A DNA stretch of 23,835 nt, taken from NCBI GenBank assembly GCA_900553775.1, contig USEZ01000016.1, positions 1 to 23,835 of the forward strand, in the 5' to 3' direction. Made by a program: the position numbers and the translations under genes. Origin of the DNA: an uncultured Slackia sp. GTDB lineage: Bacteria; Actinomycetota; Coriobacteriia; Coriobacteriales; Eggerthellaceae. Shown here piece after piece: positions 15,182 to 23,280 of the stretch; the stretch's first letter is position 1; every line of letters begins with the position of its first letter. The notes below the pieces were generated by a model. It did no database searches. It worked only from the letters and a program-made list of their open reading frames with translations, and was not told the DNA's origin.

Positions 15182-17169
15182 ATGACGGAAGAACCTGCTG
15201 GAACGAAGACGGGATTGACCCGTAGAAACTTCATGAGAGGCGCTCTGGCGGCAGCAGCGGCGATGGGCGTTGCGGCAACGGGTGTGGGCCCGCCGGCGAT
15301 GCGGGCAAGGAGCCTGCGGCGACCGACGGCGGCGATGCTGCAAGCCAGGCCGGCGCCGATTACGTGGACATCTATAAGGACGGCGTGAACCAGATGCCCG
15401 CGCGCAAGGCCGCATGCCCCGGCCCCCGCGGTCCGGTCGCCTTCGAATCGCGCGAAATCGCAGCGGGCGAAATCAAGCGCGAAGAGGATTTCGACATCGT
15501 GGTCGTCGGCGCAGGCGTGGGCGGCTTGATCGCCGGCCTCAAGGCGGCCGATATGGGCGCCAGCGTTCTTATCCTCGAGAAGATGACGAAAGGCCGCGGT
15601 TGTTTCGAGTGCTTCGGCGCCGTGAATGCGAAATGCCAGGATGGCACCGCGATCGACAAGACGGCATTGCTTGACGAGATCTATCGCAGCGCCTATTTCC
15701 GCACGCGCCCCGAGCCTGCCCGTACGTATGTGAATCGCTCGGGCGAAGCGACGGACTTCTGGCAGGAAGTGCTCGACAAAGGCGCCAACGGCTTCGTCAT
15801 CTCCAAAGTCGAGCAGGATCCTTCGAGCTGCGGCTTTCCTGCGATGACCTCTTTGATCGACACCGAACTCGGCTTTTACGACTCTCCTGCGCTTCCTCCC
15901 GATGCGGGCGTTCGTTCCGGCCTTTCGGGCATCTATGTCTGCCTTGAAATGCAGGATGTGGCAAAGACGGCCTACGATACGGTCGACATGCGTTTTTCCA
16001 CTCCGGCCGTGCAGCTTGCGACCGACGAGTCGGGCGCGGTGACGGGCGTTATCGCCAAGGATGCCGACGGCTACTTCAAGGCGAATGCGTCCAAGGGCGT
16101 CATCATGGCGACGGGCGGCTATGACTGCAATCCCGAAATGATGCAGGCATGGACGCGCCCCGAAGATTACGCATATTCCAGCTGGTGGAATCCGTCGTGG
16201 GGAACCACGGGCGACGGCCACATGATGGGCCTTGCCATCGGCGCCCAGATGGACCCCATCCCGCATCCGGTGATGAACTTCCGTTGGGGCACTCCCGACT
16301 CTTTCGCCGACTTCCGCACCTGGAACGCCGTGTACTTCGGCATCCTCGTCAACGGTCGCGGCAGGCGCTTCGTGCGCGAGGACGCTCCTTTCCAAGTGGT
16401 GTCCAACGCCCAGAACGCCCAACCCGCCTACGGCAAGAACTGCTGGTATATCTTCGACGAAACCATGTACGAAGGCATGGAAGACTCCCTTGACGAATAC
16501 AAGGAGAAGGGCTGGCTCTTCGAAGCGCCGAGCATCGAAGAACTTGCGCAGGCTGCGGGCATCGATGCAGAGGGGCTTGCCGACGAGGTTGCCCGCTACC
16601 GGGGATTTTTCGAAGCGGGCGTGGACGAAGACTTCGCGCGCGATCTGAAGACGACGCTTCCGTTCACCGGCCAGCGTTTCTTCGCGTTCACTACGAACAG
16701 CAACGTGCTGGCAACCGTGGGCGGTCTGTGCATCGACGGCAACTGCAGCGTGCTCGATACGAACGACAACCCCATTCCCGGCCTGTTCGCCTGCGGCAAC
16801 GCCAGCGGCAGCTTCTTTGCGGGCAACTACCCGCGCCATATTCCCGGCACGTCGATCGGCCGTGCGATCACGTTCGGCTACGTTGCCGCCGAAAGCGCGG
16901 TGAACGGCGTGATCGGGCAGGGGCCGAAGCTTGACGGCAACGCCCCCGAGCTGACCGCATACGCCGAAGGCCCTGCAGTGGACGAGGCGCAGCGCGCATC
17001 GTTTGCGCAGATGGGCGATTGGGACCCCTACAACCCGGTGCACGGAAGCAGCTTGGCGTACACGCCCGAGCAGCTTGGCGGCATTCCCGACGCCTGCGAC
17101 AACTGCCACACGTACGCCACCGGGTCCGACACGGTCGGCACGGGTATGACCTGGAAGGCGAATTCGTAA
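15182..17169 (+). CDS. Tat-exported FAD-dependent reductase (fumarate reductase/ketosteroid dehydrogenase-like), interrupted by a -1 frame break
   Basis: This is an FAD_binding_2-family oxidoreductase, one of a type abundant in Eggerthellaceae, where such proteins reduce organic acceptors outside the membrane. The start at 15182 has GAAGGGAG eight bases upstream and opens with a twin-arginine signal: GLTRRNFMRGAL, then an alanine-rich stretch. The body lies in the -1 frame. Joining the frames at 15292 gives 662 residues; unshifted, the first frame stops at 15388 after 68 residues. In the joined protein, GAGVGG (110-115) binds FAD, then come GTTGDGHMMG, NGRGRRFVRED and a C-terminal CGNASGSFFAGNYP FAD-closing segment. 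A CxxCH haem-attachment motif (CDNCH, 639-643) lies near the C-terminus. Substrate unknown. The break may be a mutation, a sequencing error or programmed frameshifting. Confidence 0.85.
15286..15317 (+). other. Possible -1 frameshift signal in the flavoprotein gene
   Basis: G_GGC_CCG at 15286-15292 is a canonical X_XXY_YYZ slippery heptamer in the phase of the signal-peptide frame. Eight bases later, GCGGGC (15301-15306) pairs with GCCTGC (15312-15317, one G-U pair) around AAGGA. A -1 slip restores the full flavoprotein. The G/C run is also a likely place for a one-base deletion or a read error. Confidence 0.4.
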
Positions 17170-17334
17170 CAAGCCTCTTTGCTTCCCACCGTGGGTTTCA
17201 TGTCGAGTCTCTTTCGCTGCCACGTGCGGTTTTGGCAAGTCGATATGCAATCCGAGTTTGCCCCCCGATGGAAAACAGGCCGATTCGCGGCACGCCGATA
17301 TCCCCCCTCCTTTATCGCCGGTGCCTTTGAGGGG

Positions 17335-17402
17335 ACGCCTGCATCCTTTGCGTTGCGCCAGCCGAAATGCGCTTCGTTCAACCTTGGATGCAGGCGTTTT
17401 TT
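17335..17402 (+). terminator. Terminator after the flavoprotein gene
   Basis: ACGCCTGCATCC (17335-17346) pairs perfectly with GGATGCAGGCGT (17386-17397), followed by a T-run to 17402. The 12-bp stem with a 39-base loop ends the flavoprotein transcript 165 bases after its stop. The other contents of the 17170-17597 gap are the sialidase promoter and no visible gene. Confidence 0.7.
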
Positions 17403-17493
17403 CATGCGGGAATGCCGCCGTTGTCGCGCACATGGAACGCGAAGACGCCGCCGTCTGCCCTTCGCCGCTATAAAAAGCCGTACTCCCGCATCG

Positions 17494-17523
17494 TTCGAAT
17501 AAATCCTATCTTGTCACTATACT
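17494..17523 (+). promoter_or_regulatory. Candidate sialidase promoter
   Basis: TATACT (17518-17523) is a good -10 box 74 bases before the sialidase start. TTCGAA (17494-17499), 18 bases upstream, is a weak -35 box. The region around it is AT-richer than its surroundings, and it lies after the preceding terminator, so the gene appears to be its own unit. Confidence 0.45.
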
Positions 17524-17597
17524 TTCATCGTTCGTCTCGACGTGCATGTCGATCGACGGCCCGTTCAGCGAGGCGGGCCGAGAAGGGGAGAGTATCG

Positions 17598-20500
17598 ATG
17601 AGTATGAGGAAAACGCTTCTTGCGTCGGTTGCGCCCCTGGCGGCGTTGGCCATGACGCTCGGCGCAGTCCCTGCATTCGCCGACGAGGCCGCGTCCGCCG
17701 GGCCTCTCGAGGGGTTTTCGGGGGAAGAGCTTTCGATTCCGGCCGACGGCATGTCCGCCGGAGGGGTCGTATCCGCAGCGACGCGCGGCCTGAGCGGCAC
17801 GACGACGGCGCAGCCGTTCGTGGCGAACCGGACCGCGGCGAGCAATCATTTTCGCATTCCGTCCGTTATTACGCTCGACAACGGGTGGCTGCTCGCCGGC
17901 GCCGATGCGCGCTGGAGTTCGTATGGCGACTCCCCGAACAATCTCGACGGGCTGGCCTGTCTTTCCAAAGACGGCGGCGCGACGTGGGAATGGCAGCTGG
18001 TCAACGAATTCGTCGATTGCGCCAGCACGAACGCGGGCGGCAACAATAGCCAAAGCGCGTCGTTCATCGACCCCACCTTCATACAGGATTCTTCGGGCGC
18101 CGTCTACATGGTGGCCGACGCCTGGCCTGCGGGGTCGGGCATATGGGGAGCGGGCGGCGACCGCTGCGACATCACGGGCTTCGACGAGCAGGGCAATTTC
18201 CTTCTTGCGAAAGGCTCGCCCGATGCGATCGCGAGCCTCGATGGCGCCGACTACACCTATTACGCCGATGCTTCGGCGGCGCGAACATTCGCAGTCGGCG
18301 GCAAGCAGGCGACTTTGCGCCCGATCAAAGACGCCCAGGGCACGCCGACCGGCGCATGGGTCGACGCCTTCTACAATCTGTTCGACGTGCAAGGCGACAC
18401 GGCCGCTCCCTCGATGACGAAGCAGCATGGCACGAACGCTCCCGTTCAGAACAACGTGTTCTACAAGCAAAGCGAATACAAGGCGTATCCGACGTGCTAT
18501 CTGTGGCTGGTGAAAGGCGAGGTGCAAGGCGACGGCATCGTATGGGGGGAGCCGAGCATCATCGACGTCAAAAACGCCGACGACCAGCCCTTCACGGGCA
18601 TCTGCCCCGGTCGCGGGCTCGTGGTTCCGCTCGAAGGCGGCGGCGAGCGCGTGATGTTCCAGATTTATGAAAGCAAGCGGGGCGGCAACGAAGCGGCGAG
18701 CGCGATTTGGACCGACGACGGCGGCAAGACGTGGCAGCGCGGCGCGCGGGCCGATCGCTTCAACGGGGCGGGCAAATCGAGCGAGTCCCAGACCGTGCTT
18801 CTTCCCAACGGAGACATCCGCATGTATTCCCGCAATTCCGCCGGCTTCATCAGCTATTGCGACAGCAAAGACGGCGGCGCCACCTGGGGGCCGTACGCGC
18901 TCGACCGCGAGCTTGCCTATACGGGCAATTGCATGGTGTCGTTCATCAACGTGGCGGGCGCGCTGGTCTCGCCCGACGGCACGGTGTACGAGCATCTGAT
19001 CGCCGCTTCGTACCCGAAAACGCAAGGTCGCCAAGACGGCGTGATCCGCCTCGGTTCGATCGACGCGCAAAGCGGCGATGTGACATGGCTCAATCCCGCC
19101 GACGTCAGATACCCCGGGAAATACCTCTATTCGTGCTTGACGCAGACCGCCGACGGCTTTGCCTTGGTGTATGAGAACCAAGGCGCGCCCGATGGCAGCA
19201 AAGACATCGTGTTCGAGACGTTTTCCGCCTCCGATGCGATGGGCGAGGGATGGGCGTGGGTCGAATCGGCCCCGCGCATCTCTCTTTCCGCGAAAGAGAT
19301 TGCCCTCGGCGTGGGCGAGACGAAAAGCGTCTCGCTTCAGGCGCAAGGCGTCGAATCCGCCCATGTTCGATGGTCGATTTCGTCCGACGGCGCGGCCGAG
19401 GCGGCGAAGCTCGATCGCGACCAGGGCGCTCTCGACGAGGCCGTTTCGCTGACGGGCGCGGCTCCTGGAAAAGCCACGCTGACCGCTCGCGTCCAGGTCG
19501 ACGTCGACGGCGCGCCGCTTGTCCTGAGCGCTTCGGCGCGCGTGTACGTGTCGGGCGAGGGGCAGGTCGTGCTTCCCGACGAATACGACATCCCTGCCGC
19601 GGCCGCGCCGGTCGACGAATACGTCGTGCAAAACGACGGAGCCGTCGGCGGCGTGTATCTGATATACGGCGATAAGGCATCGAGCGGCGGTCGCATCCTG
19701 TATCTTCATACGGGCGCGACGACCGACCGCTTGCGTTCGGATGTCGCCGACGGGCGCATCGCGCCCGATACGAGCGGGAAGTTCCCGATCGAGCGGCAGC
19801 GGTGGGCCATCGAACGGACCGATGAGGGCTATACCGTGAAAAACGGAAGCGGAGAGACGTATCTCAACGTGACGGGCGCGCATGCGAACGGCCTGCCCTA
19901 CGGTTCAGACCCGACGTATTTCTCGTTCGAGAAGGCCTCCGAGGCGGGGCGCTGGGTCATTTCGACGGAGGTCGACGGAACCGTCTATTACGTGGGGCAG
20001 GACGCCTCTACGGGCAATTTCACGGCATCGACGCAGAAAAACGACGGGATTATCTTGGGAAAGGAAACCAGGTCGTTCGATGTTTCGGCCGAAGGGCTTG
20101 CGGCCTTGATCGACGATGCGCGTCGTGTGGCAGACTATCCGTCTTTCGACCGCGACGCGTGGCAGGCGTTTTCCGGCGCGCTCGCCCATGCCGAGGCGAC
20201 GTATGACGAGCAGGCGCGTCGCCATGATTCGTCCGGCTTGTCCGATGCGGCTATCGCGGCGTTGGACGCCGCGCGCGATTCCCTGTATCGCGCCATGGCG
20301 GGGTTGTCTGCGCAGGACGGAGACGGCCAAGGGGGACATCCCGTTGTGCCGGACCCTGACCCTGACCCTAATCCTGACCCTAATCCCGACCCCGACCCTG
20401 ATTCTGATTCGCCCGATTCCAGCCCCGACCCTGACCCCGAACCCGATGTTCCCGGTTCCGACGGAGGAAACGCGCCCGGTTCGGGCGATGAGGGCATGCC

Positions 20501-20717
20501 CGAAGGCGAAGCCGGCGGCGGTGTTTCTGCGGGCGGGTCGGACGCCGCGAAAACGACGCATGCATCTGCGTCCGCTTTGTCGGATCGCGTCCAGGGGGCG
20601 TCTTTCGCGAAGACGGGCGATACCGCCATGCTCGCGGCGTCGGCATGCATCGCGGTGATATGCGCAGGCATCGCGGCGATCGCCCTCGCATTCGGCCGCA
20701 AAGCGCGCCGTCGATAG
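17598..20717 (+). CDS. Secreted, cell-wall-anchored exo-sialidase (GH33)
   Basis: The enzyme should cleave terminal sialic acids from glycans at the cell surface. Of 1039 residues, 1-28 are a signal peptide (cut after AFA). The GH33 propeller follows: FRIP at 85-88 (first catalytic arginine), Asp boxes SKDGGATW (123-130), TDDGGKTW (372-379) and SKDGGATW (423-430), SESQ with Glu396, and YSCLT with nucleophile Tyr511. Next come a Big-type Ig-like domain (about 555-655), an unassigned region that may bind carbohydrate (about 670-830), a FIVAR-like helical segment (about 835-900), a Pro-Asp linker from 918, and a sortase-like tail: FAKTGD (1003-1008), hydrophobic helix, basic end. The ATG has AGAAGGGG upstream. 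No sialic acid transport genes are nearby, so scavenging for other species or exposing host glycans is possible. Confidence 0.92.
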   Translation: MSMRKTLLASVAPLAALAMTLGAVPAFADEAASAGPLEGFSGEELSIPADGMSAGGVVSAATRGLSGTTTAQPFVANRTAASNHFRIPSVITLDNGWLLAGADARWSSYGDSPNNLDGLACLSKDGGATWEWQLVNEFVDCASTNAGGNNSQSASFIDPTFIQDSSGAVYMVADAWPAGSGIWGAGGDRCDITGFDEQGNFLLAKGSPDAIASLDGADYTYYADASAARTFAVGGKQATLRPIKDAQGTPTGAWVDAFYNLFDVQGDTAAPSMTKQHGTNAPVQNNVFYKQSEYKAYPTCYLWLVKGEVQGDGIVWGEPSIIDVKNADDQPFTGICPGRGLVVPLEGGGERVMFQIYESKRGGNEAASAIWTDDGGKTWQRGARADRFNGAGKSSESQTVLLPNGDIRMYSRNSAGFISYCDSKDGGATWGPYALDRELAYTGNCMVSFINVAGALVSPDGTVYEHLIAASYPKTQGRQDGVIRLGSIDAQSGDVTWLNPADVRYPGKYLYSCLTQTADGFALVYENQGAPDGSKDIVFETFSASDAMGEGWAWVESAPRISLSAKEIALGVGETKSVSLQAQGVESAHVRWSISSDGAAEAAKLDRDQGALDEAVSLTGAAPGKATLTARVQVDVDGAPLVLSASARVYVSGEGQVVLPDEYDIPAAAAPVDEYVVQNDGAVGGVYLIYGDKASSGGRILYLHTGATTDRLRSDVADGRIAPDTSGKFPIERQRWAIERTDEGYTVKNGSGETYLNVTGAHANGLPYGSDPTYFSFEKASEAGRWVISTEVDGTVYYVGQDASTGNFTASTQKNDGIILGKETRSFDVSAEGLAALIDDARRVADYPSFDRDAWQAFSGALAHAEATYDEQARRHDSSGLSDAAIAALDAARDSLYRAMAGLSAQDGDGQGGHPVVPDPDPDPNPDPNPDPDPDSDSPDSSPDPDPEPDVPGSDGGNAPGSGDEGMPEGEAGGGVSAGGSDAAKTTHASASALSDRVQGASFAKTGDTAMLAASACIAVICAGIAAIALAFGRKARRR
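20349..20411 (+). repeat. Pro-Asp/Asn coding minisatellite in the sialidase linker
   Basis: Imperfect tandem six-base units (GACCCT, AATCCT, GACCCC) encode alternating Pro-Asp and Pro-Asn pairs, continuing more loosely to about 20453. Such linkers span the cell wall, and their repeat number often varies between strains. Confidence 0.75.
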
Positions 20718-20755
20718 CGCATCCGTCGCACGAATACGCCATCGATTCCGAAGGT

Positions 20756-20776
20756 CGGGCCCGCTTTGCGGGCCCG
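20756..20776 (+). terminator. GC-rich hairpin after the sialidase gene
   Basis: CGGGCCCGC (20756-20764) and GCGGGCCCG (20768-20776) form a 9-bp stem with a TTT loop, 38 bases after the stop. No T-run follows, so it would be a non-canonical terminator of the kind often seen in high-GC genomes. Confidence 0.5.
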
Positions 20777-20968
20777 CCTCGCCTCCTGCGCGCCGCAACG
20801 CGATGCTGCGCGTGCGTATCCGCCGTGCATGGCGGCGTGGCGGATGCGCTTTCCGGCGGACCCCTCGGCGTCGCGCGCCTTCGCCCGCTGTCTGCGGGCT
20901 GCGTTCGTGGACGTTCCTTGAATTCGAAGAAAAAGCGCTATCGCAGGCTAAAGCAGCGAGGCTTGTTT

Positions 20969-20983
20969 TAGAATAGCGCCGTG
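20969..20983 (+). promoter_or_regulatory. -10 box giving a possibly leaderless mnmA transcript
   Basis: TAGAAT at 20969-20974 lies so that transcription would begin at or near the GTG start codon at 20981. No well-placed ribosome binding site precedes that codon. Leaderless mRNAs are common in actinobacteria. No convincing -35 box is seen. Confidence 0.35.
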
Positions 20984-22114
20984 ATTTCTTTCGACGGACA
21001 TATTTCGAATGCGGGCCGCCGCGTCGCTTTGGGCATGAGCGGCGGCGTCGATTCTTCCGCATCTGCCCGCATGCTCATGGATGCGGGTTTCGACGTCGTG
21101 GGCGTGACCTGCGTGTTCGTCGACGACGAAGCGTCGCGGAAAGCCGTTTCCGACGCGCGCGAGGTGGCGGATGTCCTCGGCGTCGAGCATATCGTGAAAG
21201 ACTGCACGAAGCGTTTCTCCTGCAACGTGGTCGACCCGTTCGTGCAGGCGTATGCCGCCGGCAAAACGCCGAGCCCGTGCGTGGTCTGCAACGGATCGTG
21301 CAAGATCCCCTCTCTTTTGGAGGCGGCCGATGCGGCGGGTTGCGATTTCGTGGCCACGGGGCATTATGCGAATGTGGTCCGTTGCAACGGACGGCTCGCC
21401 GTCGCGCGCGCCGCGTTTCCTCCGAAGGACCAGTCCTATATGCTGGCCATGCTTTCGCAAGACCAGCTCGCCCGATTGATTCTTCCGCTGGGCGCCGTTT
21501 CCCAGGGAAAGGCCTATATTCGCGAGCGTGCGGCTTTATGGGGGCTTCCCGTGGCGTCGAAATCGGATAGTCAGGACATCTGCTTCATCCACGGCTCGCA
21601 TCTCGATTTTCTCGCCGATCGCGGCCTTGCCGACGACCCCGGCTTCATCGTGACGCTCGACGGGCGCCGGGTGGGCCGTCACAAGGGCCTTCATCGCTAC
21701 ACGATCGGCCAGCGCAAAGGCCTCGGCATCGGCGGCGCGCCCGAGCCGTATTACGTGGTGGGCAAGCGTGCCGATGCGAACGAGCTTGTGGTTGCCTTCG
21801 CGGCGGACGCCTCGATCGACGGCGTGTCGGTGGAGGGCATGGCATGGCAGGGCCTTTCGTCCGATCAGGCGGCCCGCGCCATCGCGCGCGAAGGCGGGCT
21901 TTCCTGCACGGTGAAGCTGCGCTATCGCCAGCAGGCCATGCCGTGCCGCATCGTTTCGTGCGAGGCGCGCGGCTCATCTGCCGCCGCAGTGCGTGTGGAG
22001 CTCGACGAACCCCAGTCCGCCACGGCGCCCGGGCAGTATGCCGTGTTCTACGACGGGGATATCGTGCTGGGCGCGGGCGTCATAGCGTCTTCGACGCGTT
22101 TTCGCACGCTTTGA
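20981..22114 (+). CDS. mnmA: MnmA, tRNA-specific 2-thiouridylase
   Basis: MnmA adds sulfur to the wobble uridine (position 34) of tRNAs for Lys, Glu and Gln, using ATP and a sulfur relay. The 377-residue protein has the PP-loop SGGVDSS (20-26), which activates the uridine with ATP. It has the two working cysteines: Cys103 in PCVVCNGSCK and Cys201 in SDSQDICFI. Further family motifs are GHYA, KDQSYML, HRYTIGQRKGLGIG and a C-terminal beta-barrel ending in GQYAVFYDGD and VLGAGVI. The length is slightly above the usual 360. GTG at 20981 adds about 14 residues before the family's normal start, but no better codon exists upstream of the PP-loop. The DAHP synthase gene begins 53 bases later, so they may share a transcript. 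Confidence 0.95.
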   Translation: MISFDGHISNAGRRVALGMSGGVDSSASARMLMDAGFDVVGVTCVFVDDEASRKAVSDAREVADVLGVEHIVKDCTKRFSCNVVDPFVQAYAAGKTPSPCVVCNGSCKIPSLLEAADAAGCDFVATGHYANVVRCNGRLAVARAAFPPKDQSYMLAMLSQDQLARLILPLGAVSQGKAYIRERAALWGLPVASKSDSQDICFIHGSHLDFLADRGLADDPGFIVTLDGRRVGRHKGLHRYTIGQRKGLGIGGAPEPYYVVGKRADANELVVAFAADASIDGVSVEGMAWQGLSSDQAARAIAREGGLSCTVKLRYRQQAMPCRIVSCEARGSSAAAVRVELDEPQSATAPGQYAVFYDGDIVLGAGVIASSTRFRTL

Positions 22115-22167
22115 TACGACGATCGCCGCGCCATCGGGCATATGCGGCGCTTGAAGGGGGACATGCA

Positions 22168-23199
22168 ATGGGAATGCACGTGAACGAGGTCTTGCCGGCG
22201 CCCGAGGAGCTGAAGGCGGAATATCCTCTTTCCGATGAGCTGATCGCGCTCAAGGCGCGCCGCGATGCCGATATCCGCGATGTTTTGACGGGCGTGTCGG
22301 ATAAGTTCCTTGTGATCGTGGGGCCGTGCTCGGCCGACAACGAGGAATCGGTGTGCGAATACGTGCGCCGGCTTGGTGCGCTTGCCCCGCTCGTTTCCGA
22401 CAAGATCATCTTGATTCCGCGCATCTACACCAACAAGCCGCGCACGACGGGCGTAGGCTACAAAGGCATGCTCCACCAGCCCGACGCGAAGGGCGCGCCC
22501 GACCTGTTCGAGGGTATCAGGGCCATCCGCCGCATGCATATCAGGGCCATGGAAGAGAGCGGTTTGACGGCGGCCGACGAGATGCTGTATCCCGAGAATC
22601 GGATCTATCTCGACGACATCCTTTCCTACGAAGCCGTCGGCGCCCGTTCGGTGGAAAACCAGCAGCATCGCCTGACGGCATCGGGGCTCGACATTCCCGT
22701 GGGCATGAAGAACCCGACGAGCGGAGATCTGGCGGTCATGCTGAATTCGGTCGTGGCGGCGCAAAGCCCGCAGCGCTTCATCTATCGCACGCAGGAGGTT
22801 TCCACCGACGGAAACCCGCTCGCGCACGCGATTCTGCGCGGCGGCGTGGACAAATACGGAACCACCATTCCCAACTACCACTACGAAGATTGCATGCGCC
22901 TTTGGGAGATGTATTGCAAGCAGGGGCTTGAAAACCCCGCGGTGGTGATCGACGCGAACCATTCCAATTCGGGCAAGCAGTTCAAAGAGCAGATTCGCAT
23001 CGTGGGGGAAATCACCCACACGCGCAAGCACAATGCCGATTTGCGCAGGCTGATCAAGGGCGTCATGATTGAAAGCTACCTGGTGGAGGGCCGCCAGGAA
23101 ATCGGCGACAACATGACCTACGGGCAGTCCATCACCGACCCGTGTATCGGCTGGGACGACACGGTGCGCCTGATTCGCGAAATCGCCGAGCGCTGCTAA
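22168..23199 (+). CDS. Class I 3-deoxy-7-phosphoheptulonate (DAHP) synthase
   Basis: This is the first enzyme of the shikimate pathway, condensing phosphoenolpyruvate and erythrose 4-phosphate on the way to aromatic amino acids. The 343-residue product matches the AroF/AroG/AroH group: VGPCSAD (51-57), IYTNKPRTTGVGYKGMLHQPD (substrate-binding KPRTT), VGARSVENQQHR, GMKNPTSGD, DANHSNSGKQ (metal and phosphate contacts) and GVMIESYLVEGRQ near the end. The length is typical of the E. coli enzymes (about 350). The ATG at 22168 follows AAGGGGG (22154-22160). Which aromatic end product inhibits it cannot be read with confidence, so no aroF/G/H symbol is given. It lies between mnmA and coaE on the same strand. 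Confidence 0.95.
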   Translation: MGMHVNEVLPAPEELKAEYPLSDELIALKARRDADIRDVLTGVSDKFLVIVGPCSADNEESVCEYVRRLGALAPLVSDKIILIPRIYTNKPRTTGVGYKGMLHQPDAKGAPDLFEGIRAIRRMHIRAMEESGLTAADEMLYPENRIYLDDILSYEAVGARSVENQQHRLTASGLDIPVGMKNPTSGDLAVMLNSVVAAQSPQRFIYRTQEVSTDGNPLAHAILRGGVDKYGTTIPNYHYEDCMRLWEMYCKQGLENPAVVIDANHSNSGKQFKEQIRIVGEITHTRKHNADLRRLIKGVMIESYLVEGRQEIGDNMTYGQSITDPCIGWDDTVRLIREIAERC

Positions 23200-23280
23200 G
23201 GGCCGGCGCGCGCGACGGAGCGTCGAACGCATGCGTGCGCGGCTTGGCGAAAGAAACCCTGGGCGATAGGAGGGCGCGGT

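Noticed and set aside
15364..17169. Independent cytosolic flavoprotein starting at GTG 15364
   Set aside because: There is no ribosome site, and in-frame sequence upstream continues plausibly into the Tat-signal region. The frame break explains the layout better.
15133..17433. Minus-strand open frame of 766 codons
   Set aside because: It is a shadow of the flavoprotein gene, with low-complexity Arg/His/Ala composition and no domain motifs.
17367..17597. Longer start for the sialidase
   Set aside because: It would run through the terminator and promoter. The signal peptide and ribosome site fit the start at 17598.
17565..19883. Minus-strand open frame of 772 codons
   Set aside because: It is antisense to the sialidase, whose catalytic motifs are clear. 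No ribosome site or motifs support it.
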